A DNA stretch of 64,000 nucleotides, from positions 323,570 through 387,569 of the forward strand of contig JAGFNQ010001122.1 in NCBI GenBank assembly GCA_024364735.1, in the 5' to 3' direction. Below, piece after piece: positions 44,975 to 55,643 of the stretch; position 1 is the stretch's first letter; every line of letters starts with the position of its first letter. This DNA comes from Boesenbergia rotunda. Its lineage: Eukaryota; Streptophyta; Magnoliopsida; Zingiberales; Zingiberaceae. The position numbers and the translations under genes were made by a program. Below the pieces are notes generated by a model. It was not told the DNA's origin. It did no database searches and worked only from the letters and a program-made list of their open reading frames with translations.

Positions 44975-46578
44975 TGTTGGTGCAATCTTGGTTAGGTCAG
45001 GGTTGACCTAGGTTGACAAAGCTCAGGTGAGCTTGAGTCTAGCAAGCTCGGGTGAGCTTGAGGTGTATGTTTCGATGTTTGACATTGATGTTTGAATTTG
45101 ATAATTATGTTTGAATGTCGTATGGTGTCAAGTGGGTCAAGGTTGACTGGATACTTGACTAGGTGAAGTCCAGGTGGATCGGGGAGATCGTGCGCTGGCA
45201 TGGGAAAAGACCTAGTGGGACTAGGCACACCTAGTGGGACTAGGCACACCTAGTGGGACTAGGTAAAGTCCAGGTGGATCGGGGAGATCGTGCGCTGGCA
45301 TGGGAAAAGACCTAGTGGGACTAGGCACACCTAGTGGGACTAGGTGAAGTCCAGGTGGATCGGGGAGATCGCACGCTGGCATGGAAAAAGACCTAGTGGG
45401 ACTAGGCACAACTAGTGGGACTAGGTGAAGTCCAGGTGGATCGGGGAGATCGCACGCTGGCATGGAAAAAGACCTAGTGGGACTAGGCACACCTAGTGGG
45501 ACTAGGTGAAGTCCAGGAGGATCGGGGAGATCGCACGCTGGCATGGGAGAAGACCTAGTGGGACTAGGTGAAGTCCAGGAGGATCGGGGAGATCGCACGC
45601 TGGCATGGGAGAAGACCTAGTGGGACTAGGTGAAGTCCAGATGGATCGGAGAGATCACATGCTGGCAAGGTGGAAGTCTACCGAGAGACTAGACCTAACT
45701 CGAGTGTTAGGCAAACCTGGTGGGGAATCAGGTTAAGTCCGAGCTGGGAGCTAGGCAGTAGAAATCCAGGTTGGTCAACGGGGTTGACCGGACACTTGGT
45801 AGGGGAACCTAGGCTTGTGGAAACAAGTTAGGTTGGACTCAATCGATTGGGTAATCGATTGGGTCAATCGATCAGGTGATCGATTACAGCTGGTTGTGCG
45901 AGGGAGCAGAAGAGTTCTGAATCGATTGGGCAATCGATTCATGGTACCGGTAATCGATTGGGTAATCGATTACGGTAGTTTGCGCGAGAGAACAGAGAAG
46001 CTCTGAATCGATTGGGTAATCGATTCAGGGAACTGGTAATCGATTGGGTAATCGATTACGGTTCGAAAACTAGCCGTTGAACGGCTAAATCCTACGTGGT
46101 AATCGATTGGGTAATCGATTACCAAACCCTAGGCGACGGGTATAAGATCTTTCGCGCAGGTTTTGGCCGGACAACTTCTCCTCTTCTTCTCCAACTTCAT
46201 TGCCATTTCGAAGGAAGCCTTGGAGCTTAGTGCTGCTGCATTTCCAAGGTTCAAGAGGCAATCACAAGCTTGAAGATAGCAAGGAAAACAAAGTGTGAGC
46301 CTATTTGTAAATCTTGTAAGATTTTATCTTGTATTTGCTTTGTTCTTGTTGTATCTTTGTAACAAGCTTGTAAGAGGTTTCTCCACCTCAAGAAGGAGAC
46401 TTTCATAGTGCATGAAAGTGTGAGGAGAGTGGATCCTTGGATTAGTCACCCGACCGGGGTGGATACCAAGTAAATCCTTGTGTTAGCAATTGCTTGAAGT
46501 CTTCCGCCGCGACAAATCTTCTACAAGCGAATCGGAGCTAATCACCCCCCCCCTCTAGCTCGCCAATCGGTCCCAACA
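44975..46578 (+). mobile_element. Solo LTR, family C, copy 2 (youngest)
   Basis: TGTTGGTGCAATC...GGTCCCAACA, 1604 bp, flanked by the duplication GTATA (44970-44974, 46579-46583). It is nested in the Gypsy 3' LTR, so younger than it. Array 1 (45150-45680): a ~90-bp unit with CCTAGT-GGG-ACTAGG and GATC-GGGGA-GATC dyads, about six times. Array 2 (45840-46130): AATCGATT dyads. A TATA-like GGGTATAAGATC (46137-46148) follows array 2 directly. The minus-strand frames 44992-45249 and 45221-45598 translate array 1 and are not genes. Confidence 0.93.
45840..46130. repeat. AATCGATT-GGGT-AATCGATT dyad array (LTR C, copy 2)
   Basis: Six units. The core arms are mostly AATCGATT, but one unit is AATCGATC-AGGT-GATCGATT. 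The outer flanks vary together: TGAATCG with CGATTCA in some units, GTAATCG with CGATTAC in others. The last unit has 12-bp perfect arms (TGGTAATCGATT and its complement). Confidence 0.92.
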
Positions 46579-46766
46579 GTATAATCATTTATGCAGTTAT
46601 ATATGTGTGGATTGGAGGCCTGAGGCCCTTTAAACTGCGTGGTTGTGCATAAATATATATTGTGTTTGTTATATTATCTGTGTGTATGTGTAAATTGTCC
46701 GCCGGACAGGGGAGGTGCTGTCCGATTTTCTATTGGCACAGCGGCTCCTGGGTCTCGGGGCGTGAC

Positions 46767-47532
46767 ATGCACACTCAACATACGCATATCAAATACAAGG
46801 GTAAACCTAACTTAAACCCTTTGCCTAAACATCAAAACCTATGGTCACTCCGGACCATCTTAGGGTCGATTGCTCCAACAAACAAGTCCATTCGATGGGG
46901 AGGAAGGCACTCAGAGCCGATACGCAGACTTATTCGCATCACTTATCGGATTGTAATGGAAGCCATGGGACCCATAGGGACCCTCTCCCACTTAGTAATT
47001 TATTACGAGGAATTTAACTAGCACAACCACACAACAAGCACATAACCAACATATGAAAAATACAAAAAATCCTAGATCTTCCAACTTTCATGGTCTTGGT
47101 CTCTAATGCACCTCCAGTCGTGTCGTCACTTCGTCCGCTCCACCCTTCCTTATGCGCAAGTCATCTTAAGGGATCTTCGAGCCGAAATGACTAGCTAATT
47201 ATTTACATCATCGATCCTATACTCCACAAAGGAGTGTACATGAAAACTAGATCGAAAGTAAAATAAATAGTTCGGCTAAACATGTGTCATATTTAATTAC
47301 AAAAATTAAATACCTAGCCTCGTCAACCCCGAGGATTAATTAATTTACAATAAATTGCACAACCATTCATACAACCATTATTTGGCCATGACAAGTTGGA
47401 ATCTCGTGCCTGCAACACAAAGTTAGCCTACACACATCCACATATCATCCAGCAAAATAAAATGTATGAAAATGCAAAAAATTAACCAATCCTTAAACAC
47501 ACAAAGCCGGAAACCTCAGCTCTGATACCAAT
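46767..47532 (-). mobile_element. Leader of a truncated minus-strand LTR element
   Basis: Between the Gypsy end and the LTR at 47533 the sequence carries, in minus orientation, a primer-binding site (TGGTATCAGAGC, 47530-47519) and then non-coding leader sequence to 46767. No gag is reached. The element is cut off where the Gypsy 3' LTR ends, so this edge is a rearrangement junction. Confidence 0.7.
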
Positions 47533-49694
47533 TGTTGGGTATGGCTTGGCGGGTTTCCTTAGCGAAAACTTGTTCGTCCTTGAGAGCCCTCTCCATGTCT
47601 ACGGATTAAGAAAAATCCGAATGGAGACCCGTCTCCCAACGACCATCTTGTGTCATATCGAACGATCCAAATTACAACTTGGCCAATCACAAAGATCGAA
47701 CCTTGTAATTTTCTTGACCGTTCGACCGTGGAAAAGGCGACGAGTGGATCGCTGGCTTTTGTGTTTATGGTCGGGGTCCAGTTAATTAATTATTGGCTAT
47801 GATTTGCAATCAAAATAATTAAATAACTCACATGAAATGACGAGGCAATTAAACAAGGCACAATAAGAACGAAAGGAGCCAATGAAGAATTATACCTTCC
47901 GATACCTTACGATCTTCTACCGTATGACCCTCCCCACTTGGACGTCGTGTGGGCGACGATCTACCAAGAACCGTGGTCACCAAGTCGATCCCTTCTCCTT
48001 GTGCCAACCAATCCCTAACCAAAGGGATGCCGCCAGCCGCTCCAAGGAAGAAGATAATCCAAAACACAAACCCTAATACTCTTCTCCTCCATTACCGGCG
48101 CCCGAACTGTGAGTTGCTCAAGACAAAGTTCGCAAGCGACTTTGCTCCTTGGAGAGCAACTCCTCCACAGTCCGCATCTGATGCCCTAGATCCCTCCTCC
48201 ATGCACGAAAGAAGTCGGCGGCAGTCGGTGCCCTTCTCCTCGCATAGAAGAAGTCGACGCCATCGGCGCCCTTCTCCATGCACAGAAGAAGCCAGCACCA
48301 GCCGGCGCCTTTCTCCACGCACAGAAGAAACCGGCACCACCGGCGCCCTTCTCCACGTACAGAAGAAGTCGGCACTAGCCGGTGCCCTTCTCAACGCGCA
48401 GAAGAAGCCGGCACCCCCAGTGCCCTTCTCCATGCACAGAAGAAGCTGGCACCAGCTGGTGCCCTTCTCAACGCGCAGAAGAAGCCGGCGCCCTTCTCCA
48501 CACACAGAAGAAGTCGGCACCAGCCGGTGCCCTTCTCAATGCACAGAAGCCACCGTTTGCATGCACAGCTGTGCATCCCGTTGCTTCACGCGTGGAGAAG
48601 AAGCAAAACCAGCTTCTCGGTGCCACACTATATGGAGAGAAAATAAAAGAGCCTAGCTGTTTTATTCGGCGCTGCTGAACCGAGAGGGAGAGAGGGAGAG
48701 AGAGAGAGGAAAGAATAGGCTAGGGTTTTCTTGTGTTTCACTTGGATTAATTAATTGGATCGATTAACCTCTTGGTTTTATGCCACCATGGGGTATATAT
48801 AGGGCTATGGTAAGGACCATGAGGAGGAGTTGGATTTTGGTCTGCTAATGGATCCAACCCGATCCATTAATGAAGATCCATTCCACTAAAGGATCTCCAT
48901 TAAATTATCTCACCAACCCCCATATTTACATACGGGCTCCACTTATTATGAGTCGTCCATCCCCCCGTGTCTAAGATATCGAATGCCCGTTAATTAATTT
49001 AAATTACTGACAATTTAAATTAATTAACTTCTGGATCCTTGATTAGTACCACTCAACCTTATCATCATGCCGGATCAAATCTACCTGCAGGGTTTAGCAT
49101 GATGAACCTTTTGAGCTCATCAAGGGCTTATCAAGGGGGCATCATCATCCCGACTCACCAGGACACGAATCCCGTCAATAATCAACGGCACATCATATTA
49201 TTAATACTATCTCTCAACTTACCGGGCCTATCGATCTAACAGAATAGATCTCGTACATTGGTAAATCAAAGAAATAATAATTAATAATATATGTCCGTTA
49301 TTATATCAGGATTAAGGGATCGTACTCCATAATAAAATCTGAGGTCCTATCTAATTATCAAGTCAGTACAAATTGGATAACCTCTGGTTTTGGTCCTGCT
49401 CAATGTACTCAAAGCACACTAGTGTAATTCTATGGTCAAGACCAACCACACCTAATTACACCGATGGTTTGTCCAATTTCATCTCGGTTGTGAGCCTCTA
49501 TTTATACTAGGCAAGGAACTGATAACATAATCTTCCGTGTGATATCACACATCATATTATCTACAATACAAAGTAATGGATTTTGTGCATGTACTAATAT
49601 AAATAGGCACCTAATATAGTTGTGATTCTCTTTTCAAAATATAAATGATCTCATATATAAAAAAAGCAATATTTTTTAATATACACATCTAACA
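47533..49694 (-). mobile_element. LTR of the minus-strand element (family E)
   Basis: TGTTGGG at 47533 and TCTAACA at 49694 are inverted TG/CA ends (2162 bp). The primer-binding site adjoins the 47533 end, so the LTR reads right to left. A TATA box (CCCTATATATACCC, 48804-48791, minus) fits this. Downstream of it lies a GC-rich minisatellite (48199-48560) whose translations give Thr/Glu/Ser/Arg-rich frames on both strands; they are not genes. Confidence 0.8.
48199..48560. repeat. GC-rich minisatellite with GGCACC/GGTGCC dyads
   Basis: Unit of about 38-40 bp (CAGAAGAAGYCGGCACC, then AGCCGGTGCCCTTCTC), about nine copies. Each holds an inverted pair such as GGCACC-AGCC-GGTGCC or the palindrome GGCACCAGCTGGTGCC. 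Several copies have mismatched arms. Confidence 0.88.
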
Positions 49695-51184
49695 AATTCT
49701 TGGGAGCCAGAGGATGTTAAAGGTCTAGCCCACTTCCTTATCGAATGACCAATGATTTGGTGAAGATCTAACACCTTATAGGGGCAGCTATGATACAGGC
49801 AAGGAACCGGAGTATATTTAAGGGAGAATATTTTGATGGTAGAGGTGCTATTTAGAAAAATACTAAATCTAACACTGTTATACATAAGTAGCTTTCCAAG
49901 AATAATATTGTACATTTTACTTCCTTTATATAATGCATATTTCATATTTATCATTCATCAAGTCTCCAGTATCTAGTTAGCTAAAGAATAGCAGCTTTAT
50001 TACAATAAGATAAGGGATTACTTTTCGATAGACGCATATCATCGAATGAAAAAAAATAATTCTCACATCCTTTAAATACTTGACGGTCAACTATAAACTA
50101 ATCTCATAATTTACCTTCATTCATATACTTTAAGGATAGATTATAACGAACATATGAGATGAGCATAATCCCCTTTTATATTATATTTATGATTCATCAA
50201 AAATTACAAAAAAGAAGAACGCCTAAATTCAGGATATCTTAGAATAACTCCTAAACTCAAGAAGAAACCTTTTAGTTAAATTGTCACTCCACCTGACTAG
50301 TTCCAAGACAAACTGACCAGCACTGAGTTGCCATTAGGAATTTTTACTGAACCATTTTGTCTCACTCAGTAGCTGCCTTTCCTGCATATTAAACAAGTGA
50401 TGGAACATGAACAATCATATTGCAGAATGAGACACAACCTCATCCTTAACCTTCCCAGTTGCCACCTTGATGTCTCAAGACAATATAGATTTCAGGCATT
50501 CACATGTTCCCTGCTACATCAAGGTTCCTACAAGGTACCCAATGATTGCATCTCAAGTTGGACCTGAAAGTTGAAGGTCTGATTTCCTTTTGAGTGTCAT
50601 TTCATCCAATCTGTTCATAGAAATTATCTGCATGTTATGGTTTACAGATACAATAGCAAAAGACATAATCATCTCTGGATCAAGATTAATCTTAGTTGTT
50701 CTTTCCCTTGGTTCATGACACTTTTGACTCCATTTTTGCACCACAGGGAAGGTAGAGTCCAGAGGGAGCATAAATGACATTCAAAGAATAAGAATGGCAG
50801 AAACATGCACAACTGATCATTGAAATAATGTCGATAAATTAAATCTTCCTGAGGAAGGTAACTTTCCCTTTTTCACTATATTTTTTTCTGCTTTTTTTTT
50901 TTATTTTTTTTGTTTAGTTGGTTGTTTTTAGCCCCAAGGGCCTGATACAAGCTAAAAGAAAAAATGAAGATCAACTACAGCAGAATGAAGCATCACTTCA
51001 ACTAGTTGCCTCGGTTTAGATTCATTCTTTTGCTCTTTCAACGACTGGGGGTGCTTGTTTCAATCGCAAGGAACAAGTAGTTGGCTACCTAGCATTTCAT
51101 ACTCCTTGACTTTTTCTTCAAGATTTTAGACAAAATTCTGCTGCATTCCCCCATTAACCAGCACAGAAAACCCTACATTGCAGT
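49695..51184. other. Intergenic and cyclin D 3' flank
   Basis: AT-rich sequence with no gene I recognise. The right part (about 50300-51184) is the 3' flank of the cyclin gene. The minus frame at 50553-50780 has no family motif. Confidence 0.5.
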
Positions 51185-53098
51185 TTAGGGTTTATTACGA
51201 AATATTTTCCTCCTCTTGACAGCCGGAGAATCATGACAACATGACCCGGCAGCCGTATCATCACTCTTGTAGCTCAAGCATGCAGCGTCCAACACTCCAA
51301 TTGGACTTTGTGGTATGGTTGTAGCCGATGAGCTAGCAAATTCATGTGGTATATTCCCCGTTCCTATCGAGTCTTGTATCACTTTATAACATCTTAAGAC
51401 TCTTTCCTAGCAAAATAATCATAGAACAAAATCAGGCAAGTGTGCATTATCTGAAAATATTTACAAGAAAAGAAGGTTCTCAAATACAAATTAAATTCAG
51501 GAGAAAGAGATTTGATCTTCTAATGTATGATGAATTCACTCAAAATTATTCAACAGTTTGGAAAAGAGAATTAGAAGACCAAATCGTATGTACCTTAACC
51601 CCATGGAAACAACATGATAAAGCCTTTTCGAATTCCACAATCTTGAGTTCAACCGAAGCAAACAGCGCAACAGCTGCGGCAATTTCAGAAGGTCTGAATT
51701 CCAAGAAATCAATCCCTGAATGCCATTGACTCACTCTAGTCATGTAACTCAATCCACCCAACGATTATAATTCGACATTGGAACAATTTTTGCAGGGAGA
51801 TGATGTACCTCTAATTGTGTTTATTGTTAATTCCACAGAATGAGACACCAACAGTTTGCTAGGGGCACTACCACCATTGAACTTATGTAGAAAGAAATCG
51901 ATATAAGAGAAAGGAGTAACTGCTTGCATCTTCCATTTGAGGGTACTAAGCATCAGCAGCTCCATTCTCTGGATAGTCCTGGATTCAAATACATATTTTG
52001 CATCCCCTACCTTCACGAAACAATTTACAAACGATTCACAACAAATTGCAAACAGAGAAGACCTTATGGAGTTTTTTTCGTAAGACTGTTTCTCACTTGC
52101 AAGTCCAGAGATAGAGGGATTTCAGTTTCCTCCATCTTGGCAGCTAAGGACAAGCATGCCACAGATAATAGTTGTATCATCCAAGCCTTGTCCTTCTATG
52201 GATCGAAAGATGGAAAAGGAATTATATTAATAAGATTCTTTCATTCAACCAAAAAGGAATGATTTCACAGGTGAAACCACACATTAAAGAATGAATAGAT
52301 GCAATGTATCTGCAAAGATCAGAGTACAGACAATTGGGGAAGTTCTTACTGGCAGCTCATTGGCAGAGAGGAATCGATCCAAATAATTAACAGCTAAATA
52401 TGCAGTAAGTGGCCCAAAGTTGTAATGGGCATGAACCTGTTCGATATCCAATAACATTCAGTAATCACATTTTGCAGCTAGATCACCAAAATTCGCCAAG
52501 TGAATAGCATGATATATATATCAAAATGACAGGTAAACTGAAAGGGGAATAAAAAGATGTCAGTTTGCAGTGAGATTGTGAAGAAATCTACAGAATAAAT
52601 AACTCAAATCAGATTTAAGAAAAGCGAGAGGATCAAAAGAAGCACACTGATCATAGTGCCTAGAAACAGAAAACAAGAGCCGATCAAGAACTTTTTTTAT
52701 GAGAAATTATGAAAAGAAAATATCGTTATAAATCCAACCAAAAAATGACTTCTGAATCTAATCCATGAAGAAAAATGAAAGAAAAGGGCGACCTTACAAA
52801 TCCAATCAATGGCATCTCTCCTGATAGCCAAATCTAATGCCGCTGACCGCAGTCTCTCGGCATAGTCCTCCCTCGGCATATGCTCAGCTTCTCTCTCGAC
52901 AAGCAAGCCCACGCAATCATCCGATTGAACAGGGAAGTCCACGAGGAAATCCCTATAAAAATCGCAACTTTTTACTTCTGAAACCCAACCCCACCCAACA
53001 CCACCCCGTTCCTCATCATCGTCGTCAAAACCCAGGATGCTACTGTTGTCCTCGGCGCAGAGGAGGTTAGACGCTGCGCATTCATAGTCTGAAGCCAT
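51185..53098 (-). CDS. D-type cyclin (CYCD2/CYCD4-like)
   Basis: Six exons on the minus strand: 53098-52793, 52436-52350, 52195-52097, 52010-51809, 51715-51594 and 51406-51185, with GT-AG introns and matching phases. Total 1038 nt, 345 aa, normal for the family. The start ATGGCTTCAGAC at 53098 is the only in-frame ATG before the domain; a longer frame would need GTG. The Rb-binding LxCxE motif is LLCAE at residues 12-16. The cyclin core begins near MPREDY (residue 74): IDWICK, FGPLTAYLAVNYLDRFLS, LSLAAKMEETEIPLSL, RTIQRMELLMLSTLKWKMQA, FLEFRPSEIAAAVA. A basic KRRK lies near the C-terminus. The family binds CDKA and phosphorylates retinoblastoma-related protein at G1/S in the nucleus. No damage was found. 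Confidence 0.95.
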
Positions 53099-53520
53099 AG
53101 ATTCAAGAAAGATGTTATCTTTGTAGTGATAAGGGAGCCCTTGATCTCTATTCTCTCCTCTCCTCCTCAAAGATGACTCCTTTCCACGTAAAAACTCAAA
53201 AATGAGTTCAGTGGCAGCAGTAGTCAAGAGGGCCACAGAGGAGGAGAGGAGGCAGGCAACTCACAGCTGTTGCACAGTCAGGAAAGGAGGGGTTTTGTAG
53301 GGCATTCGTGGGGGAAGGGAGAGAGGATGCATTTAGGGAAGGGAGTGCAAATGGCAGGCAAGAATATTAAAAAAGAGAATTGAATAGAGGATGAGAAATA
53401 GAGGGAAGGAACACAGAAATAATATGTTTCCTTTTTGTTTCTTGTTTCTGTTTTTTTTGGCTGCGTGCTAGGGTTTGGCTTAGGGTTCACAGTATTCCCA
53501 AAACCAGACTACAAACCAGT
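53099..53520 (-). promoter_or_regulatory. Cyclin D 5' leader and upstream flank
   Basis: On the minus strand the 400 bp before the ATG are CT-rich with CCTCTCTC and TTCCCTTCC-type tracts, as in plant 5' UTRs. They begin near teloboxes AACCCTAA (about 53479-53486) and AACCCTAG (about 53468-53476), motifs often found at cell-cycle and ribosomal genes. No TATA box was identified. From 53521 to 54100 I see nothing recognisable. Confidence 0.4.
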
Positions 53521-54099
53521 TCAAGTCATTAGTTGGGGAATCAGTGAAGTGAAGTCATCTTATGGGGTTAACAAAAGATTTTAGATTCAACCTATCCTCC
53601 TCCCAAATAGAGTATATGCATGTTTCAACCGAGAATCAAACCATGATATTTTGAGCATCCACCAAACGTCTTAACGTTGCACCGTTGATTTTTTATTTGT
53701 GCAATGAATTTTGATTTAAGTCGATTTTTTACGTACCTTTCTTTTTAAATTTGATATTTGGTATCAAAGAACTAACTATCATAAATGAGATTTTGTTCGA
53801 TGAGATCTAATGTAAGACTAAAGGAATTTGTTCTTAATCTAACGAATTGTAAATAGACTAGTTAATAGTGAAGACGAGAGACTATCGTCATCATCCAATT
53901 CTAAGATCTCGCAACAAAAACATAGGAAAGTTAGTCTAAGGCTAACTCAACAAACATGCTAGTGGCCACAAAACACCAAGGATTAAGAATATTAAGTTAG
54001 AAAGGAAAAGTTTTAAGATCAAAGCTCGATGATACAAGAACGATCATAGAGAGATTCACAAACGGATCTAAACATTTAGATATGATATTGCACAAATAA

Positions 54100-54833
54100 A
54101 GACCTTATTTTGAGAAGATTAGTATTTCAGAAGGAATCGACGCGGATGACGAGTCATCAGAGTCCAGCCCACAAGGATGATGACGAAGGGAAGTAGATCG
54201 CACCCTGCGAAATCAACACGAACGTTAATGAGAACACGTCGGAGATTTTCCGGTGGAACCCACTCCGACGCTCAAGTCAGAACTTAAGTCAATTGCAGGA
54301 GGAAAACGAAGAAGGAGAATGTGAATTCGGAGAGCATACCCCTCTTTTACCTGCATGTCCCAGTACCTTGTATACTCGAGGTATTAATTACATGTCCCCT
54401 CCACGTTCTCCACCACGTCCCTTATTTATCGGTTACGCGATAACTTTTGGGTAACATCCGCAACGATTATTAAGGTCTTAATTATCGCATGTGACAGATA
54501 ATAACTCTCCGATAACTTTCCTGATCCGGAACTAGAAATGACTACTTGAAGTCGAGCTATCGGATGCATTGACTCTTAGGCTCCGCTATCCCGAGAGGGT
54601 CTCAAGATATCCTCTCTCGAGAGGGCCTCGGGAGTTTGTTTTCCCAGGAAGGTCTCAAGCGTATATCATCCCGAGTTGGTCACGGGGATCTGCTCTCCCG
54701 AGGTGGTGTCGGGAGTCTATCTTCCCGGGGAGGTCTCGAGCATATACCATCCCGAGTTGGTCTCGGGGATTTGCTCTCCCGAGGTGGTCTCGGGAGTTTG
54801 TCTTCCCAGGGAGGTCTCGAGCGTATACCTGTT
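54100..54833 (-). mobile_element. LTR-like fragment with CCCGAG/CTCGGG array (family D)
   Basis: 54140-54420 resembles the leader part of the GC-rich LTR at 19110-20165 (ACTCCGACGCTCAAGTCAG and a 5'-end-like order). 54560-54830 is a minisatellite of inverted pairs such as CCCGAG-GTGGT-CTCGGG and CCCGAG-TTGGT-CTCGGG, about eight units. Ends, target duplication and protein domains were not found. Frames at 54569-54954 on both strands translate the array. Confidence 0.5.
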
Positions 54834-55643
54834 GGGATCTCCCAGCACCAAAACACAAAACGCAGCGGAAACAAGATCCCTTGAGCGATCCATGCGGAAA
54901 AAAAACTCGTACAAAGTTGATCTACATCTACTTCTAAAGAAGATATACCTTTGATGCGTGCCCTTTCATTTATCCCGCTCGTCCAAGATGCGCCGGATCT
55001 TTAGCACGTTCAAGTGTCCGTGCCTCTATCCGTATCCATACGGACACGATCTCTCAACTCCAGGAAGAACTACCTTAGTTGTACTAACAACTTGAGGTAG
55101 TTCGCAGAACACCAAAAATCCTACAGTAGGGTTTCAACCAAAAAGAGAAAAGAGGAAGATGAGGAGAAAGAGAAGAAAGGAAAGACTCTTACTTGACCTT
55201 CAAAATGACTAGACTCTCTTTTTATACTCATCCCATGAATATGAAAAGTCTTTTGTCTCTTTGACTTCCCTTCATTAAAGTCAATAAAGAGCACATCTTT
55301 TCATGTGACTCTTCACCTTCTCTTCATCCAATGAAGAGAGACTTTTCTCTTTCCTTCATTAAACACTTTAATGAATTTCCCTTGTAATTCCGACCGGGCC
55401 TCTCGGGCTTCCGACCAGGTCTCCCGACCAAGTCTGCCGAGCAAGTCGCCGAGCTCCCGACCCAGTCTATCGAGCGTCGAGCTCTCGACCCAGTTTGTTA
55501 AGTGTCGACCCAGTCTGCCAAGCGACGAGCTCCCGACCAAGTCCCTGAGCTCCTGACCCGAGCTCCCGAGCTCCTGTCCCGAGCTCCCGAACTAGTCTCC
55601 CGAGTTCCAAACTCGAGCTCTCGATCAGATCTCCCAATCAGAT
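54834..55643. mobile_element. LTR-like fragment with CGAGCTCCCGACC minisatellite
   Basis: It begins TGTTGGGATCTCCCAG, like an LTR terminus, and continues with non-coding sequence. 55385-55630 is a pyrimidine-rich array of CGAGCTCCCGACCCAGTCTG-like units. It abuts LTR C copy 3 at 55644. No partner or internal domain was found, so the assignment is tentative. Confidence 0.45.

Larger units (their letters stand above)
33803..46766 (+). mobile_element. Ty3/Gypsy chromovirus-type retrotransposon (Tekay/Del-like)
   Basis: Complete outline: 5' LTR 33803-36551, primer site 36561, gag-pol 36902-42256, polypurine tract 42355-42366, 3' LTR 42367-46766 (with a nested solo LTR). The LTRs are nearly identical by eye, pointing to recent insertion. 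Domain order protease-RT-RNase H-integrase with a C-terminal chromodomain-like end places it in the Tekay/Del branch. Frameshifts in gag and RNase H make it non-autonomous as read. The flanks (TAAAG left, TGCAC right) do not form a target duplication. Confidence 0.92.
42367..46766 (+). repeat. Gypsy 3' LTR, interrupted by a solo LTR
   Basis: It matches the 5' LTR from TGTAAAATCC to GGGGCGTGACA. Without the nested block and its 5-bp duplication it is 2791 bp versus 2749 bp for the 5' LTR. Small indels are concentrated around 43720-43890 and 44080-44110. Confidence 0.95.

Noticed and set aside
45221..45598. Pro-rich minus-strand frame
   Set aside because: Translation of LTR C array 1; the same happens at 55661-55981.
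48092..48678. Several long overlapping frames rich in Arg, Ser and Glu
   Set aside because: All translate the ~39-bp minisatellite in LTR E; the period keeps several frames open.
53099..53236. N-terminal extension of the cyclin
   Set aside because: Needs a GTG start; the ATG at 53098 places LxCxE at the usual N-terminal position.
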